DNA of 64,000 nt from Mycolicibacter engbaekii (GTDB lineage Bacteria; Actinomycetota; Actinomycetes; Mycobacteriales; Mycobacteriaceae). The DNA lies in the NCBI RefSeq assembly GCF_002101585.1, contig NZ_LQOT01000069.1, positions 124,001 through 188,000 of the forward strand. The letters are read 5' to 3'. Under the pieces are notes generated by a model. It saw nothing but the letters and a program-made list of their open reading frames with translations. It was not told the origin of the DNA and ran no database searches. The translations under genes were made by a program, and so were the position numbers. Shown one piece after another: positions 24,595 to 32,568 of this stretch (positions within the stretch are counted from its first letter, which is position 1; the number at the start of each line of letters is the position of its first letter).

Positions 24595-25935
24595 CCGCCG
24601 AATCCGTTGGAAATATTGGAGTTAATTGGCGAGCGGAGGTGCTTGTGGTTGGAACGGTTGATACCACCACCATTGGGCGCGTTCGCCGGTGGGTCCGGGG
24701 CACGGTGCGACTACCGGCGGGGGCCGCTTGGGTGGCCGGGCCAGCGACGCGGCCCGCAGCGGTCGGTCGGCGTTGTCCATGACGGTGAGGCGGGTAGCGG
24801 GCCCGGTGATGGTGATGATGCCGCGGTGGTGCAGCCGATGATGATAGGGGCAGACCAGCACCAGGTTGGCGGGCTCGGTGGCACCGCCGTCCTCCCAGTG
24901 CCGGATGTGATGGGCATGTAGGCCGCGGGTGGCCCCGCAGCCGGGGACCACGCAGGAGCGGTCGCGGTGTTCCAGGGCCCGGCGCAGCCGACGGCTGATT
25001 CCGCGGGTGGCGCGACCGGCTCCGATCACCTCGCCGTGGCGTTCGAACCACACTTCGAAGCTGGCGTCGCACAGCAGGTATCGCCGTTCGTCGTCGGAGA
25101 GCAGCGGGCCCAGATGCAGTGCCGCGGCCCGGTCCTTGACGTCGAGGTGTGCCACCACGGTGGTGTGCTGTCCGTGGGGTCGGCGGGTGGCCTCGGCATC
25201 CCATCCGGCCTCGACCAGGCGCATGAATGCGTCCGCGGTAGTCGGCAACGGCGGCGCTTGCTCTGTTGCGCGGCCGGAATCGTCGTGGTCGCGCTTCCAT
25301 TGCGCCATCAGGGCATCGAGATGAGACTGCAGTGCCGCGTCGAACTTGGCCGCGTCGAGGTGGTCGAGTTTGATCCGCCAGCAGGTCCCCTGCTCGTCGG
25401 TGGTCTTGGTGATCGACCGCACCGGCTCAGGCCGGGGCTCGGGTTCGGGTTCGGGTCGTGGTTCGAGCTTGATCGCGGTGCGCAGCTGGTTGACCGTGGC
25501 GACGCCTGCCAGTTGGGCGTAGTGCTCGTCGGAGCCGTCGGCTGCCCGCCCGGCGATGACGCCGACCTGGTCCAACGACAGGCGGCCTTCCCGCATGCCC
25601 TGGGCGCAACGGGGAAACTCGGCAAGCCGGTGTGCCACCGTGCTGATGGTGTGGGCGTTGCCTGGTGACACCCCGGTTTTCCAGGCCACCAACGCCGCCA
25701 CCGACCGTGCGCCGGTGTTCTCCCACAGTCGGTTGCGTTCGATCTCTGCGACGAGCTCCACGATGCGCCCGTCGATGGCGTTGCGCTGACCGGTCAACTC
25801 CGCCAACTCGTCGAACAGCACGTCAAGACGCTGATCGGGGGACCACTCAGCGTGGCCCGGCGCAGCAGTGGATGCCGTCGAGGACATGACGTCATCATCG
25901 CAGCAGGGTCTGACATCCCAGAGCCGCCGAATCCG
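24595..25935. mobile_element. 13E12-type element bounded by a 12-bp direct repeat
   Basis: The sequence CCGCCGAATCCG occurs at 24595-24606 and again at 25924-25935, on both sides of the DUF222/HNH gene. The unit between is about 1.3 kb, like the REP13E12 family of mycobacteria. The left copy begins 1 base after the stop of the hydrolase, the right copy ends 12 bases before the stop of the next gene. The direct repeat looks like a target duplication or attachment site. No terminal inverted repeats were found. Confidence 0.5.
24622..25887 (-). CDS. DUF222/HNH endonuclease (13E12 repeat family)
   Basis: A 421-residue protein of the mycobacterial 13E12 repeat family. The N-terminal DUF222 domain (about 15-300, containing LWENTGARSVAALVAW) is followed by an HNH nuclease motif: CVVPGCGATRGLHAHHIRHW, then NLVLVCPYHHRLHH. 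Paired Cys and His residues suggest an intact zinc-supported HNH site. A short Glu/Pro repeat (about 155-170) interrupts the first domain. The ATG at 25887 is chosen; an in-frame ATG at 25938 would extend into the repeat copy. Family members occur in many genomic copies and can serve as phage attachment sites. Confidence 0.85.
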   Translation of the reverse strand: MSSTASTAAPGHAEWSPDQRLDVLFDELAELTGQRNAIDGRIVELVAEIERNRLWENTGARSVAALVAWKTGVSPGNAHTISTVAHRLAEFPRCAQGMREGRLSLDQVGVIAGRAADGSDEHYAQLAGVATVNQLRTAIKLEPRPEPEPEPRPEPVRSITKTTDEQGTCWRIKLDHLDAAKFDAALQSHLDALMAQWKRDHDDSGRATEQAPPLPTTADAFMRLVEAGWDAEATRRPHGQHTTVVAHLDVKDRAAALHLGPLLSDDERRYLLCDASFEVWFERHGEVIGAGRATRGISRRLRRALEHRDRSCVVPGCGATRGLHAHHIRHWEDGGATEPANLVLVCPYHHRLHHRGIITITGPATRLTVMDNADRPLRAASLARPPKRPPPVVAPCPGPTGERAQWWWYQPFQPQAPPLAN

Positions 25936-25947
25936 CACACGCGGCGA

Positions 25948-26388
25948 TCAACCGGCGTCGGGGCGGACCGGCGGATTGGTGAACCAGACGTTCTCCTCGC
26001 GCAGGTTGCGGCTGCGCCAGCCGTCGGGAGTGCGGACCAGTGCGTGCTGGTAATAGCCGCCGCAGTAGCTCAGGTCGGTCATCCCGGGCAGTTGCATAGG
26101 GTTGTAGAACATCGCCCGCACCGTCGCGGCATCACCGGAGTGCTCCAGGACTTCGATGTTGGTGACGTAGTGCATGGACATCGGAATAGCGGCAAAACCT
26201 GCTGCCAACCAGTCGGCCACTTCCTCGCGGGTGCCACAGATGGCGCCGGCCGAGGTGTAGTCGATGACGGCGTCCTCGGTGAACACCGACCGGTACAGCA
26301 CCCAGTCCTTGGTGTCGACGGCGCGGGCGTAGCGGTGCAGCAGGGCGGCGATGGCCAGCTGGTCGTCGGTCGGGAGCGGTGGCGTCAT
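25948..26388 (-). CDS. NTF2-like/SnoaL-like protein
   Basis: A 146-residue protein with the NTF2-like fold used by SnoaL-type cyclases, ring hydrolases and small accessory subunits. Typical features are IAALLHRYARAVDTKDW, FTEDAVIDYT, and a final strand GWRSRNLREEN. The ATG overlaps the ALDH stop (ATGA), so both belong to one transcript read from the promoter at about 27900. Possible roles are a small hydrolase or isomerase on the same pathway. No catalytic set can be assigned with confidence. Confidence 0.8.
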   Translation of the reverse strand: MTPPLPTDDQLAIAALLHRYARAVDTKDWVLYRSVFTEDAVIDYTSAGAICGTREEVADWLAAGFAAIPMSMHYVTNIEVLEHSGDAATVRAMFYNPMQLPGMTDLSYCGGYYQHALVRTPDGWRSRNLREENVWFTNPPVRPDAG

Positions 26389-27869
26389 TGCGGCATCCCG
26401 ATGGTCTTGATGTGCAGGTACTCGGTGAAACCCTGTGCGCCGTTGCGGTATCCGAGGCCGCTCTGTTTGGTACCGCCGAACGGGCTGTCGATGCCGAAGT
26501 GGCTCTTGCCGTTGATACTGACGTTGCCGGTGCGCAGCTGGATCGCCACTGCCAGGGCCCGTTCCACATCTGCGCTGCTGACCTCGCCGGACAGGCCGTA
26601 GATGGAGTTGTTGGCGATCGCTACCGCTTCGCTGTCGGTGTCATACGGCGTGACGGTCAGCACCGGCCCGAAGATCTCTTCCTGCGCGATCCTGCTGTCT
26701 GGGTCGACGTCAGCAAGCAGGGTTGGTTGCACGTAGTACCCGGAGGGCAGGTGCTCTGGTATGCCGCCGCCGGTGATCAGCCGGGCACCCGAATCCAGGC
26801 CGGAGGCGATCAATCCCAGCACCTTGCGTCGCTGCGCCTCACTGATCTGCGGACCTTGCATATTGCCTGGTGTCCACGGATCGCCCATCGGAAAGCTCTC
26901 CATCGACGCCTTCAGGACCGCCAGGCCTTCGTCATAGCGACCCCGGGGCAACAGGATCCGAGACGGCAACACGCAGCTCTGACCCGACATCACGCAGGCC
27001 ATCATCGCGGCCAGGGGCAATGTCGAATTGAAGTCGGCGTCGTCGAGCACGATGTGCGCCGACTTGCCGCCGAGTTCCAGCAGCGTCTTCTTCACCGTGG
27101 GCGCGCCTGCGGCCAGAATGGCCCGCCCGGTGGCCGTCGAACCGGTGAACGTGATCATGTCGACCCGGGGATCGGCCGACAACGCCGCCCCGACCTCGTT
27201 GGCGTTCGAGGTCACGACGTTGAACACCCCGGGGGGAATATCTGTCTGCTCGGCGATGATTCTGCCCAGCTCGCTCCCAGACCAGGGGGTGAGCTGGGCG
27301 GGCTTGAGTACCACGGTGTTCCCGGCCATCAGAGCCGGGACGGTCTCGGCGACGTTGAGATACAGCGGGACGTTCCACGGGGTGATCGCACCCACTACGC
27401 CAAGAGGCTCGTAATGCAGCTTGCGTCGTGCCGGCCCCAGCGGCGTGTCGTGCAGGCCGGTGTCCACCAGGTATTCGAAACCGCGGGCGTGAGCGGCCCA
27501 GTGCTCCACTTCGGCGATCGGCGACTCGATCTGGCTGCCGGTGACACTGACCGGGCAGCCGACCTCAGTGATCAGAATCCGGCGCAGCCGCTCCTTCTCG
27601 GCTTCCAGTGCGGAGTGCAGCTGCATCAGGCAGTGGTAGCGGAAATCCAGATCACGGGACCAGTCGCTGTTGTCGAATGCCGACCGGGCTGCGCCTACTG
27701 CGCGTGCCATGTCGTCGATCGTGCCGTCGGCGGCTGCTCCGACCACCTGCTCGCTGGCTGGGTGGACGACGTCGAACGTCGCTCCATCGCTGGCCTCGAT
27801 CAACTCGCCGTCGACGAGCATGCGGGGAAAGCCTGCCAGGACACCAGAATCTTCTTGCACCGCAGCCAT
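26385..27869 (-). CDS. Aldehyde dehydrogenase
   Basis: A complete NAD(P)-dependent aldehyde dehydrogenase of 494 residues. It shows GAITPWNVPLYLN (active-site Asn), FTGSTATGR (cofactor loop), LELGGKSAHIVL (general base Glu) and SGQSCVLPSR (catalytic Cys). The ATG at 27869 has GAAGGGA upstream; an in-frame ATG at 27995 would run through the tetR end and an operator. It is read divergently from the LLM gene across the tetR gene. A TetR operator lies 33 bases before the start, so the aldehyde step is probably induced with the LLM oxidoreductase. Confidence 0.92.
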   Translation of the reverse strand: MAAVQEDSGVLAGFPRMLVDGELIEASDGATFDVVHPASEQVVGAAADGTIDDMARAVGAARSAFDNSDWSRDLDFRYHCLMQLHSALEAEKERLRRILITEVGCPVSVTGSQIESPIAEVEHWAAHARGFEYLVDTGLHDTPLGPARRKLHYEPLGVVGAITPWNVPLYLNVAETVPALMAGNTVVLKPAQLTPWSGSELGRIIAEQTDIPPGVFNVVTSNANEVGAALSADPRVDMITFTGSTATGRAILAAGAPTVKKTLLELGGKSAHIVLDDADFNSTLPLAAMMACVMSGQSCVLPSRILLPRGRYDEGLAVLKASMESFPMGDPWTPGNMQGPQISEAQRRKVLGLIASGLDSGARLITGGGIPEHLPSGYYVQPTLLADVDPDSRIAQEEIFGPVLTVTPYDTDSEAVAIANNSIYGLSGEVSSADVERALAVAIQLRTGNVSINGKSHFGIDSPFGGTKQSGLGYRNGAQGFTEYLHIKTIGMPQ

Positions 27870-27901
27870 CACCAGATCCCTTCGTCCGCCGGGTAGCGCT
27901 A

Positions 27902-27917
27902 CTCTACTAACGTAGAG
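27902..27917. promoter_or_regulatory. TetR operator copy before the ALDH gene
   Basis: CTCTA-N6-TAGAG, a perfect inverted repeat with the same arms and spacing as the site at 28548-28567. It overlaps the last codons of the tetR gene and stands 33 bases upstream of the ALDH start. Two matched sites on both sides of one tetR gene make binding by that regulator likely. Confidence 0.6.
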
Positions 27918-28521
27918 CGGTGGATGGGCTGATTCCGGCCACGATGCCCGAGATGATCGCATCCAGCTCCTCGGCGCTGCTGATGCTGCGATCACCGTTG
28001 GTGAACGCCTGCATCAGGCCGCTGATGAACATCATCACCACATAGGCCTGCCGCTCTGCCAGCGCCGGATCGGGCTTGTCCTGCAACCGCAGCACCGCAT
28101 CGGTGATCAGTGTGCGAAACCGGTCGTCATGGCTGCGGAGTGCCTTGTCGAGCAGTGGATCTCGGGCGGCCTGCAGCGCGAGTTCGTGGCGAGCCTTGGT
28201 GCGGATCAGTCTCGCTCCGGTCGCTGTGCGCATCACCAGTGTGGCCAGTCCGGAGGGTTCGTGGGCGGCGAGCCCGGGCGGCGCCTGCGTCCGCGTCGCT
28301 GCGGTCAGATCTTTGAGATCCAGTTCCGATACCCGGATCGCCACGGCCTGCAGCAATGCTGACCGAGTGCGGAAGTAGAACGAGGTGGTCCCATCGGCGA
28401 CACCGGCCTTGCGGTCCACCTTCAGGTGGCTGAGCCCTTTGACGCCGTCGGAGGCGAGCAGCCGGATGGCTGTGTCGCACAGCGCGCGCCGGCGCTGATC
28501 TGGATTGGGCTTGCGTCGCAT
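27907..28521 (-). CDS. TetR-family regulator of the ALDH/LLM genes
   Basis: A 204-residue TetR-type repressor. The helix-turn-helix lies at about residues 25-50 (LSHLKVDRKAGVADGTTSFYF), followed by an all-helical ligand domain. The recognition helix is TTSFYFRTRSALL. Matched inverted repeats CTCTA-N6-TAGAG flank the gene: one in the divergent gap before the LLM gene, one at its own 3' end before the ALDH gene. It is inferred to repress itself, the LLM gene and the ALDH/SnoaL pair until an inducer is present. Confidence 0.88.
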   Translation of the reverse strand: MRRKPNPDQRRRALCDTAIRLLASDGVKGLSHLKVDRKAGVADGTTSFYFRTRSALLQAVAIRVSELDLKDLTAATRTQAPPGLAAHEPSGLATLVMRTATGARLIRTKARHELALQAARDPLLDKALRSHDDRFRTLITDAVLRLQDKPDPALAERQAYVVMMFISGLMQAFTNGDRSISSAEELDAIISGIVAGISPSTALR

Positions 28522-28547
28522 GGTGCTGCTGATTCTAGGTCACGACA

Positions 28548-28567
28548 GACTCTATTGTTGTAGAGTC
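28548..28567. promoter_or_regulatory. TetR operator copy in the tetR/LLM gap
   Basis: GACTCTA-TTGTTG-TAGAGTC is a perfect inverted repeat with 7-bp arms. It ends 9 bases before the ATG of the LLM gene, leaving no room for a ribosome binding site, so the LLM transcript may be leaderless or nearly so. It shares arms and spacing with 27902-27917. Confidence 0.7.
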
Positions 28568-28576
28568 AGCGGCACC

Positions 28577-29497
28577 ATGAAACTGGTCTTCAACCTGCCT
28601 CATATGCTGCGGCTGAAAGCCATGATGCAGCCATGGGAGGCGGAGGTCACCGGCGCCGACCAGACTCGCATGGCCAGATGCGCGGATGCGTGGGGCTACG
28701 ACATGATCGCGGTTCCGGAGCATTTCGTCATTCCCGCAGAACATGTCGAACTCTCCGGGCCGCACTACTTCCAGTCGACGGTGGCTCAAGCGTATCTTGC
28801 CGGTGCGACGCAACGGATCATGCTCAACTCATGCGTCACCGTTCTGCCGCTTCACCAACCGATCGTGCTGGCCAAGGCGCTGGCCACCGCGGACTGGCTC
28901 AGCGGCGGCCGGATGATGGTCACCTTCGGAGTTGGGTGGCTGCGGCGCGAATTCGATTTAATGGGAGTTCCTTTCGCTGAGCGCGGGCGCATCGCTGACG
29001 AGTACCTGACGGCGATCATCGAACTGTGGACCAGCGAATCGCCGCGGTTCGATGGGCGCTACGTCTCCTTTGGCGAGGTCGCGTTCGAGCCGAAGCCGGT
29101 GCGCAAGCCCCACCCCCCGATCTGGATCGGCGGTGACGCGGACGCGGCGCTGCGGCGAGCCGCGAAGTTCGCGTCGGGATGGTGGAGTTTCCTGACGCCG
29201 CCCGAGCGGATTGCCGATCGGGTGGACTTCATCAAATCGCAACCCGAGTACGACGGACGCCCGTTCGACGTGGTGCACGGCATGGCGACCACCCGGGTTG
29301 GGGAAGGCCACGTCGCCTGCGACGACCCCAACGGCCGCTCCGGGATGAGCGGCCAGGAAATCGTCGACCGGCTCAGCTGGCTCGGTGAACAGGGCGTGAC
29401 CGTCAGCGCGGTACCGCTGCCGGCGGTGCGGAACGTGGATGAATACCTCGACTACGCGCAGTGGGTGATCGAGGAGATCAAGCCGCAGGTGGCCTGA
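28577..29497 (+). CDS. LLM-class (probably F420-dependent) oxidoreductase
   Basis: A 306-residue luciferase-like protein, the usual length for mycobacterial F420-dependent LLM oxidoreductases. It has DMIAVPEHFVIP, STVAQAYLAGATQRI, GRMMVTFGVGWLRREFDLMG and KPHPPIWIGGDADAALRRAA, all family hallmarks. The ATG at 28577 is used because the upstream open frame crosses the operator at 28548-28567. It is divergent from a tetR gene. It may oxidise an alcohol or hydroxylate a ketone to yield the aldehyde handled by the ALDH at 26385. Confidence 0.87.
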   Translation: MKLVFNLPHMLRLKAMMQPWEAEVTGADQTRMARCADAWGYDMIAVPEHFVIPAEHVELSGPHYFQSTVAQAYLAGATQRIMLNSCVTVLPLHQPIVLAKALATADWLSGGRMMVTFGVGWLRREFDLMGVPFAERGRIADEYLTAIIELWTSESPRFDGRYVSFGEVAFEPKPVRKPHPPIWIGGDADAALRRAAKFASGWWSFLTPPERIADRVDFIKSQPEYDGRPFDVVHGMATTRVGEGHVACDDPNGRSGMSGQEIVDRLSWLGEQGVTVSAVPLPAVRNVDEYLDYAQWVIEEIKPQVA

Positions 29498-29507
29498 GCC
29501 GCTGTCG

Positions 29508-29529
29508 TTAAATCAGTCGCTTGACTGAA
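29508..29529. promoter_or_regulatory. TetR operator copy before the SDR gene
   Basis: A 22-bp site beginning TTAAATCAGTCGC and ending TTGACTGAA; its inner part TCAGTC-GCTT-GACTGA is a perfect inverted repeat. It matches the site at 30411-30432 at 20 of 22 positions. It lies between the LLM gene and the SDR start at 29580. The second copy is at the tetR start, so a common regulator is likely. Confidence 0.6.
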
Positions 29530-29579
29530 ACCGGCAAAGCGGGTTGAGTCGAAGGCCGGGTGGCGGCGGAAGGGTGCAG

Positions 29580-30410
29580 ATGGGCAACGAGTTGGCCGGC
29601 AAGGTGGCGATCGTCACCGGGGGCGCATCGGGTATCGGCCGCGGGATCGCCGAGCGATTTCTCGCCGAGGGGGCCCGGGTGGTCATCGCCGACCTCGACC
29701 GTGACCGCGGGGAGGCGCTCGCGGCCGAATTCGGTGCCGCGGCGACATTTCGGGTCACCGACGTCGCCGACCCGCTTCAGGTGAGCGCGCTGGTGGAATC
29801 GGCCGTCGAGACGTTCGGCGGACTGGACATCATGGTCAACAACGCCGGGGTCTCCGGAACCATGCACAACAGGTTTCTCGACGACGATCTGGCCGACTTC
29901 CACCGGATCATGGCGGTCAATGTGCTCGGCGTGATGGCCGGCACCCGCGACGCGGCCCGGCGGATGTCGCAAAACGGCGGCGGAGCGATCATCAACCTGA
30001 CCTCGATTGGCGGCATCCAGGCCGGCGGCGGGGTGATGACTTACCGCGCCTCGAAGGCCGCGGTCATCCAGTTCACCAAGTCGGCGGCGATCGAGCTGGC
30101 CCACTATGACATCCGGGTCAATGCCATTGCCCCGGGCAATGTTCCGACACCGTTCGTGGCCTCCTCTGCGGCAGCGAACCTGGACCCCGACGGCCTGGCG
30201 CGATACGAGGCGGCGATTCGCGAGACCATGCGCGCCGACCGGCCGCTGAAGCGGGAGGGCACGGCGGCCGACGTCGCCGAGGCGGCGTTGTACCTCGCCG
30301 GTGAACGCTCCCGGTACGTCACGGGTGTGGTGCTGCCGGTGGACGGCGGGACGGTCGCGGGCAAGGCGATCCGGCGCCGCCCCAAGCCGGCGGACGCGGC
30401 ACCGAACTAA
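29580..30410 (+). CDS. Short-chain dehydrogenase/reductase
   Basis: A classical SDR of 276 residues: TGGASGIG (about 14-21), NNAGVSG, catalytic Ser in NLTSIGG, and YRASK. The first strand AGKVAIVTGG and the Asp after the second strand (IADLDRD) favour NAD(H). ATG 29580 is chosen because GGAAGGG stands just upstream. Matched operators lie before it and after it. It is inferred to be under the TetR protein encoded next to it and to oxidise an alcohol in the same pathway as the P450. Confidence 0.9.
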   Translation: MGNELAGKVAIVTGGASGIGRGIAERFLAEGARVVIADLDRDRGEALAAEFGAAATFRVTDVADPLQVSALVESAVETFGGLDIMVNNAGVSGTMHNRFLDDDLADFHRIMAVNVLGVMAGTRDAARRMSQNGGGAIINLTSIGGIQAGGGVMTYRASKAAVIQFTKSAAIELAHYDIRVNAIAPGNVPTPFVASSAAANLDPDGLARYEAAIRETMRADRPLKREGTAADVAEAALYLAGERSRYVTGVVLPVDGGTVAGKAIRRRPKPADAAPN

Positions 30411-30432
30411 TTAAATCAATCGCTTGACTTAA
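30411..30432. promoter_or_regulatory. TetR operator copy at the tetR start
   Basis: A 22-bp near-palindrome: arms TTAAATCAA and TTGACTTAA around TCGC, with 8 of 9 arm positions matching. It starts right after the SDR stop and its last base is the A of the ATG at 30432. A repressor here would block the start of its own gene. The copy at 29508-29529 is 20/22 identical. Confidence 0.6.
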
Positions 30433-31124
30433 TGCGTGGTTCGCGGTTGACTGACGCCGTGACCACCGCTGATCGGGCCGCGCGCGCTGACCGGTCCAAC
30501 AGCACGCGGGAGGCGATCCTCACCGCGGCCGAACAGCTGTTCGCCGAACACGGGGTATTCGCGGTCTCCAACCGTCAGGTCAGCGAGGCCGCCGGCCAGG
30601 GCAACAACGCGGCGGTCGGCTACCACTTCGGCACCAAGACCGATCTGGTGCGCGAGATCGAGCGACGCCACCGCGTGCCGGTCGAGCGGCTGCGCGAAGA
30701 GATGGTTGCGGCGGTCGCGCAGTCCACCGACCTGCGCGACTGGGTGTCGTGCCTGGTACGGCCGCTCACCGATCACCTTGCTGCGTCGGGCAATCCGACC
30801 TGGTATGCGCGCTTTGCCGCACAGGTGATGGCCGATCCGGCCTACCACAACATCGTCGTCAAGGACGCGCTGAGTTCGCCGTCTCTGGTGCAGGTCATCG
30901 ACGGCATCAACGCCTGCCTGCCAGACCTTCCGGTCCGGGTCCACCAGGCCCGCAACGTGATGGCGCGAAATCTCTTGATGCACACCTGCGCCGAACACGA
31001 GCGTGCGGTCGCAGCGGGGGTCTCGGCGGCTGCCAGCTGGGCGGAATCCGGATCTGACCTCATCGACGCGATCGTCGGGCTGTGGCTGGCCCCGGTCACC
31101 GAAACGACGGAAGGCCCGCGATGA
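30432..31124 (+). CDS. TetR-family regulator of the SDR/P450 genes
   Basis: A 230-residue TetR-type protein with the N-terminal helix-turn-helix region TREAILTAAEQLFAEHG, then NRQVSEAAGQGNNAAVGYHF, and a long C-terminal helical domain. Start options are ATG 30432, which would be leaderless and touches the operator, or GTG 30459; neither has a clear ribosome site. The stop overlaps the ferredoxin ATG, so regulator, ferredoxin and P450 are one operon. It is inferred to repress the SDR and this operon through the two matched 22-bp sites. Confidence 0.87.
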   Translation: MRGSRLTDAVTTADRAARADRSNSTREAILTAAEQLFAEHGVFAVSNRQVSEAAGQGNNAAVGYHFGTKTDLVREIERRHRVPVERLREEMVAAVAQSTDLRDWVSCLVRPLTDHLAASGNPTWYARFAAQVMADPAYHNIVVKDALSSPSLVQVIDGINACLPDLPVRVHQARNVMARNLLMHTCAEHERAVAAGVSAAASWAESGSDLIDAIVGLWLAPVTETTEGPR

Positions 31125-31318
31125 AAGTGACCGCCGACCAGGATATCTGCGCCTCGTCGGGGCAGTGCGTCGGATTTGCCCCCGCAGTCTTCGACCAGCG
31201 TGACGAGGACGGGGTCGTCGTCGTGCTCGACCACAACCCGCCCGCGGAGCTGGCCGACGCCGTGCAGCAGGCGGCCCGCACCTGTCCTTCCGGAGCCATC
31301 AAGATCGTCGAGGAGTGA
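31121..31318 (+). CDS. Small [3Fe-4S] ferredoxin
   Basis: A 65-residue ferredoxin of the type that serves bacterial P450s. Three Cys ligands are visible: Cys10 and Cys16 in DICASSGQCVG and a third in ARTCPSGAI; the middle position of the 4Fe motif is occupied by a small residue, as in 3Fe-4S proteins. The ATG overlaps the tetR stop and its own stop overlaps the P450 GTG. It is inferred to pass electrons from an unlinked ferredoxin reductase to the P450 encoded next. Confidence 0.92.
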   Translation: MKVTADQDICASSGQCVGFAPAVFDQRDEDGVVVVLDHNPPAELADAVQQAARTCPSGAIKIVEE

Positions 31319-32544
31319 GCGTGACCGACGCAACCATTGTCACCACCACAACGCCGGAATACCCGATGAGCCGCGACGGCCGGTGCCCTTTCGCGCCGCC
31401 GCCGGAGACCTTGGCGCTGGCCGCGCAGGCCCCGCTGAGCCGGGTGCGGATCTGGGACGGCAGCACGCCCTGGCTGATCACCGGCTACGAGGCGGTCCGC
31501 GCCCTGTTCTCCGACCCCCGCGTCAGCGTCGACGACCACCAGCCCGGCTTTCCGCACTGGAACGAGATGATGCGCGCCAGCGTCGACCACCGACCGAAAT
31601 CGGTCTTCACCACCGACGGCGCCGAACACATTCGGTACCGGCGAATCCTGTCGCCGGGGCTGACCATGAAGCGCGTCGAGGCGCTGAAGTCCGTGACGCA
31701 GCAGATCACCGACGAGCACATCGATGCGATCCTGGCCGGACCGCAACCGGCCGACCTGATCGAGGGATTCGCACTGCCGATTCCCTCACTGGTGATCAGC
31801 GAACTGCTCGGGGTGCCCTATGAGGACCACGAGTTCTTCCAGCAGCACGCCACCATGGGAGTGGACCGCAACGCCACCTCCGACGACCTGGCCGCCGGGG
31901 CCACCGAACTCTCCAAGTATCTGGTCCAGCTGCTGGAGGCCAGGATGGCCGAGCCGGCCGACGACATGGTCTCCGATCTGGCCAAGCGGGTGCGCAACGA
32001 GGAGCTGTCGGTGCGCGAGGCCACCCAACTGGGCACCGGGATGCTCATCGCCGGGCACGAGACCACCGCGAACATGATCGGCCTGGGCATCGTGGCGCTA
32101 CTGCACGAGCCCGAGAAAGCCGCGGTGTTCCGTGGCGACGACGACGCCGCGATCGCCAACGCCGTCGAGGAGCTGCTGCGTTACCTGTCGATCATCCACA
32201 CCGGCCAGCGCCGGGTGGCCCTCGAAGACATCGAGATCGCCGGCGAGACCATCCGCGCCGGTGAGGGGATCATCATCGACCTGGCGCCGGCCAACTGGGA
32301 TGGCTCCGTCTTCCCCGAACCGGACGTGCTGGACCTGGCGCGGCCGGCACGGCAGCACATGGCGTTCGGGTTCGGTCCACACCAGTGCGTCGGCCAGCAG
32401 CTGGCCCGCGCGGAGATGGTGATCGCCTTCCGCACGTTGTTCCGCCGCATCCCCACCCTGAAGCTGGCGGTGGACATCGACCAGATCCCCTTCAAAAACG
32501 ACCGGCTCGCCTACGGCGTCTACGAACTCCCCGTCACCTGGTAA
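31315..32544 (+). CDS. Cytochrome P450, CYP105-like
   Basis: A soluble bacterial P450 of 409 residues. The I-helix motif is LIAGHETTAN, the ExxR motif is in VEELLRY, and the haem loop is FGFGPHQCVGQQLAR with Cys358 as the iron ligand. The N-terminal CPFAPPPE resembles CYP105-type enzymes, which work with small 3Fe-4S ferredoxins, and such a ferredoxin lies just upstream. GTG 31315 overlaps the ferredoxin stop; GTG 31321 is an alternative. Substrate unknown. Confidence 0.93.
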   Translation: MSVTDATIVTTTTPEYPMSRDGRCPFAPPPETLALAAQAPLSRVRIWDGSTPWLITGYEAVRALFSDPRVSVDDHQPGFPHWNEMMRASVDHRPKSVFTTDGAEHIRYRRILSPGLTMKRVEALKSVTQQITDEHIDAILAGPQPADLIEGFALPIPSLVISELLGVPYEDHEFFQQHATMGVDRNATSDDLAAGATELSKYLVQLLEARMAEPADDMVSDLAKRVRNEELSVREATQLGTGMLIAGHETTANMIGLGIVALLHEPEKAAVFRGDDDAAIANAVEELLRYLSIIHTGQRRVALEDIEIAGETIRAGEGIIIDLAPANWDGSVFPEPDVLDLARPARQHMAFGFGPHQCVGQQLARAEMVIAFRTLFRRIPTLKLAVDIDQIPFKNDRLAYGVYELPVTW

Positions 32545-32568
32545 CCGCCCGATTGGAAGTGGATTGAC

